A stretch of DNA of 64,000 nt from Mangrovimicrobium sp033283265. Its GTDB lineage: Bacteria; Pseudomonadota; Gammaproteobacteria; Pseudomonadales; Halieaceae. The notes beneath the pieces are model-generated. The model made no database searches and had not been told where the DNA came from. It saw nothing but the letters and a program-made list of their open reading frames with translations. A program made the position numbers and the translations under genes. The DNA is taken from positions 97,430 through 161,429 of the forward strand of contig JAWMQN010000007.1 of the NCBI GenBank assembly GCA_033283265.1. Direction: 5' to 3'. Positions 63,875 to 64,000 of the stretch are shown piece by piece (within the stretch, counting starts at the first letter, position 1; each line of letters starts with the position of its first letter).

Positions 63875-64000
63875 TGTTGGTTTCCACTTAAAACTGACCC
63901 AGGATTTCCATCCAATTCTGACCCGGGTTACGGGTGCCCAGTATACCTAGGCGTCTGTGGATAAGTCCTCTGTCTGGGTCGTGTTTTCTCCTTCTTCAGG
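63875..64000. mobile_element. End of an IS21-like insertion sequence (rest outside window)
   Basis: Starting at TGTTGG (63875) are two repeated blocks ending CTGACCC: CCACTTAAAACTGACCC and CCATCCAATTCTGACCC. IS21-family ends begin TG and carry several such TGACCC-ending repeats. The transposase genes would lie beyond the window, so the family call is provisional. Confidence 0.55.

Larger units (their letters stand above)
40444..64000. mobile_element. Acquired genomic island next to tRNA-Ser (right end outside window)
   Basis: Everything from here to the window edge is accessory: a serine recombinase cassette, then an AT-rich defence region. GC falls visibly after about 45.9 kb compared with the first 40 kb. 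No second copy of the tRNA-Ser 3' end was seen, so either the right border lies beyond 64000 or integration used another site. The island may be composite: the serine-recombinase cassette and the dnd region differ in base composition. Confidence 0.6.

Noticed and set aside
40276..64000. Direct repeat of the tRNA-Ser 3' end as attachment site
   Set aside because: I looked for a second copy of the T-arm/acceptor sequence in the island and found none inside the window.
40444..64000. CRISPR array or cas genes in the defence region
   Set aside because: No regularly spaced repeats and no Cas-like proteins are visible.

Overview
The window is a piece of gammaproteobacterial chromosome carrying a large acquired island on its right-hand side. 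The first 40.4 kb is GC-rich. It holds conserved housekeeping blocks in orders usual for marine gammaproteobacteria: yrbG-kdsD-kdsC-lptC-lptA, hisG-hisD-degS/algW, zapG/zapE, rplM-rpsI-petABC-sspAB, alaS-lysC-csrA-tRNA-Ser. This, plus a cytochrome P450, an F420-type LLM oxidoreductase and a cytochrome b-c1 gene fusion, suggests a marine Cellvibrionales-like lineage (possibly Halieaceae). The taxonomy is inference.

Layout. 1-3149 (minus): Kdo and LPS-transport operon. 3321-6278: mlaC, ibaG, hisG, hisD. 6286-10000: envelope-stress protease, Nif3-like protein, ZapG and ZapE. 10308-15141: ribosomal L13/S9, the bc1 complex and the SspA/SspB pair. 15227-19051: dnaE and a DUF1244 gene. 19065-23348 (minus): RND efflux pump. 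23523-31110: redoxin, EVE protein, esterase, P450, LLM oxidoreductase and gcvP. 31239-34529: an Fe-S uracil-DNA glycosylase and a probably iron-regulated porin/FMN-binding/PepSY operon. 34548-40366: greB, Trm112-like, hinT, alaS, lysC, csrA and tRNA-Ser(GCT).

Immediately after tRNA-Ser begins accessory DNA. A phage-like minus-strand cassette (about 40.5-45.9 kb; large serine recombinase, DUF2924, terminase, DUF5681, ParB-DNA methyltransferase) is followed by markedly AT-richer DNA running to the window end. The core of that DNA is a DNA-phosphorothioation locus, dndB-dndC-dndD-dndE, without dndA. It is preceded on the same strand by a tightly coupled five-gene operon: an SF2 helicase, three divergent paralogous ParB/Srx-like proteins and a PLD-family nuclease. 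No dndFGH or sspE-like genes are visible, so this five-gene operon is a candidate for an undescribed phosphorothioate-dependent restriction module, or for an independent defence system placed beside dnd. Downstream are a HIT protein, a compact NERD-nuclease/pseudokinase protein, a FRG-domain protein, a GIY-YIG protein and a pseudogene cut by the end of an IS21-like element at the window edge.

Regulatory signals read by eye include a structured leader RNA with a terminator-like outer stem and an SD-sequestering hairpin upstream of the ParB-methyltransferase; a TGGAAGT/ACTTCCA palindrome overlapping the dndB promoter; a palindrome between the P450 and LLM genes; a half-matching Fur box upstream of the porin operon; a leader hairpin before rplM; and a 16-codon upstream ORF coupled to the LLM gene.
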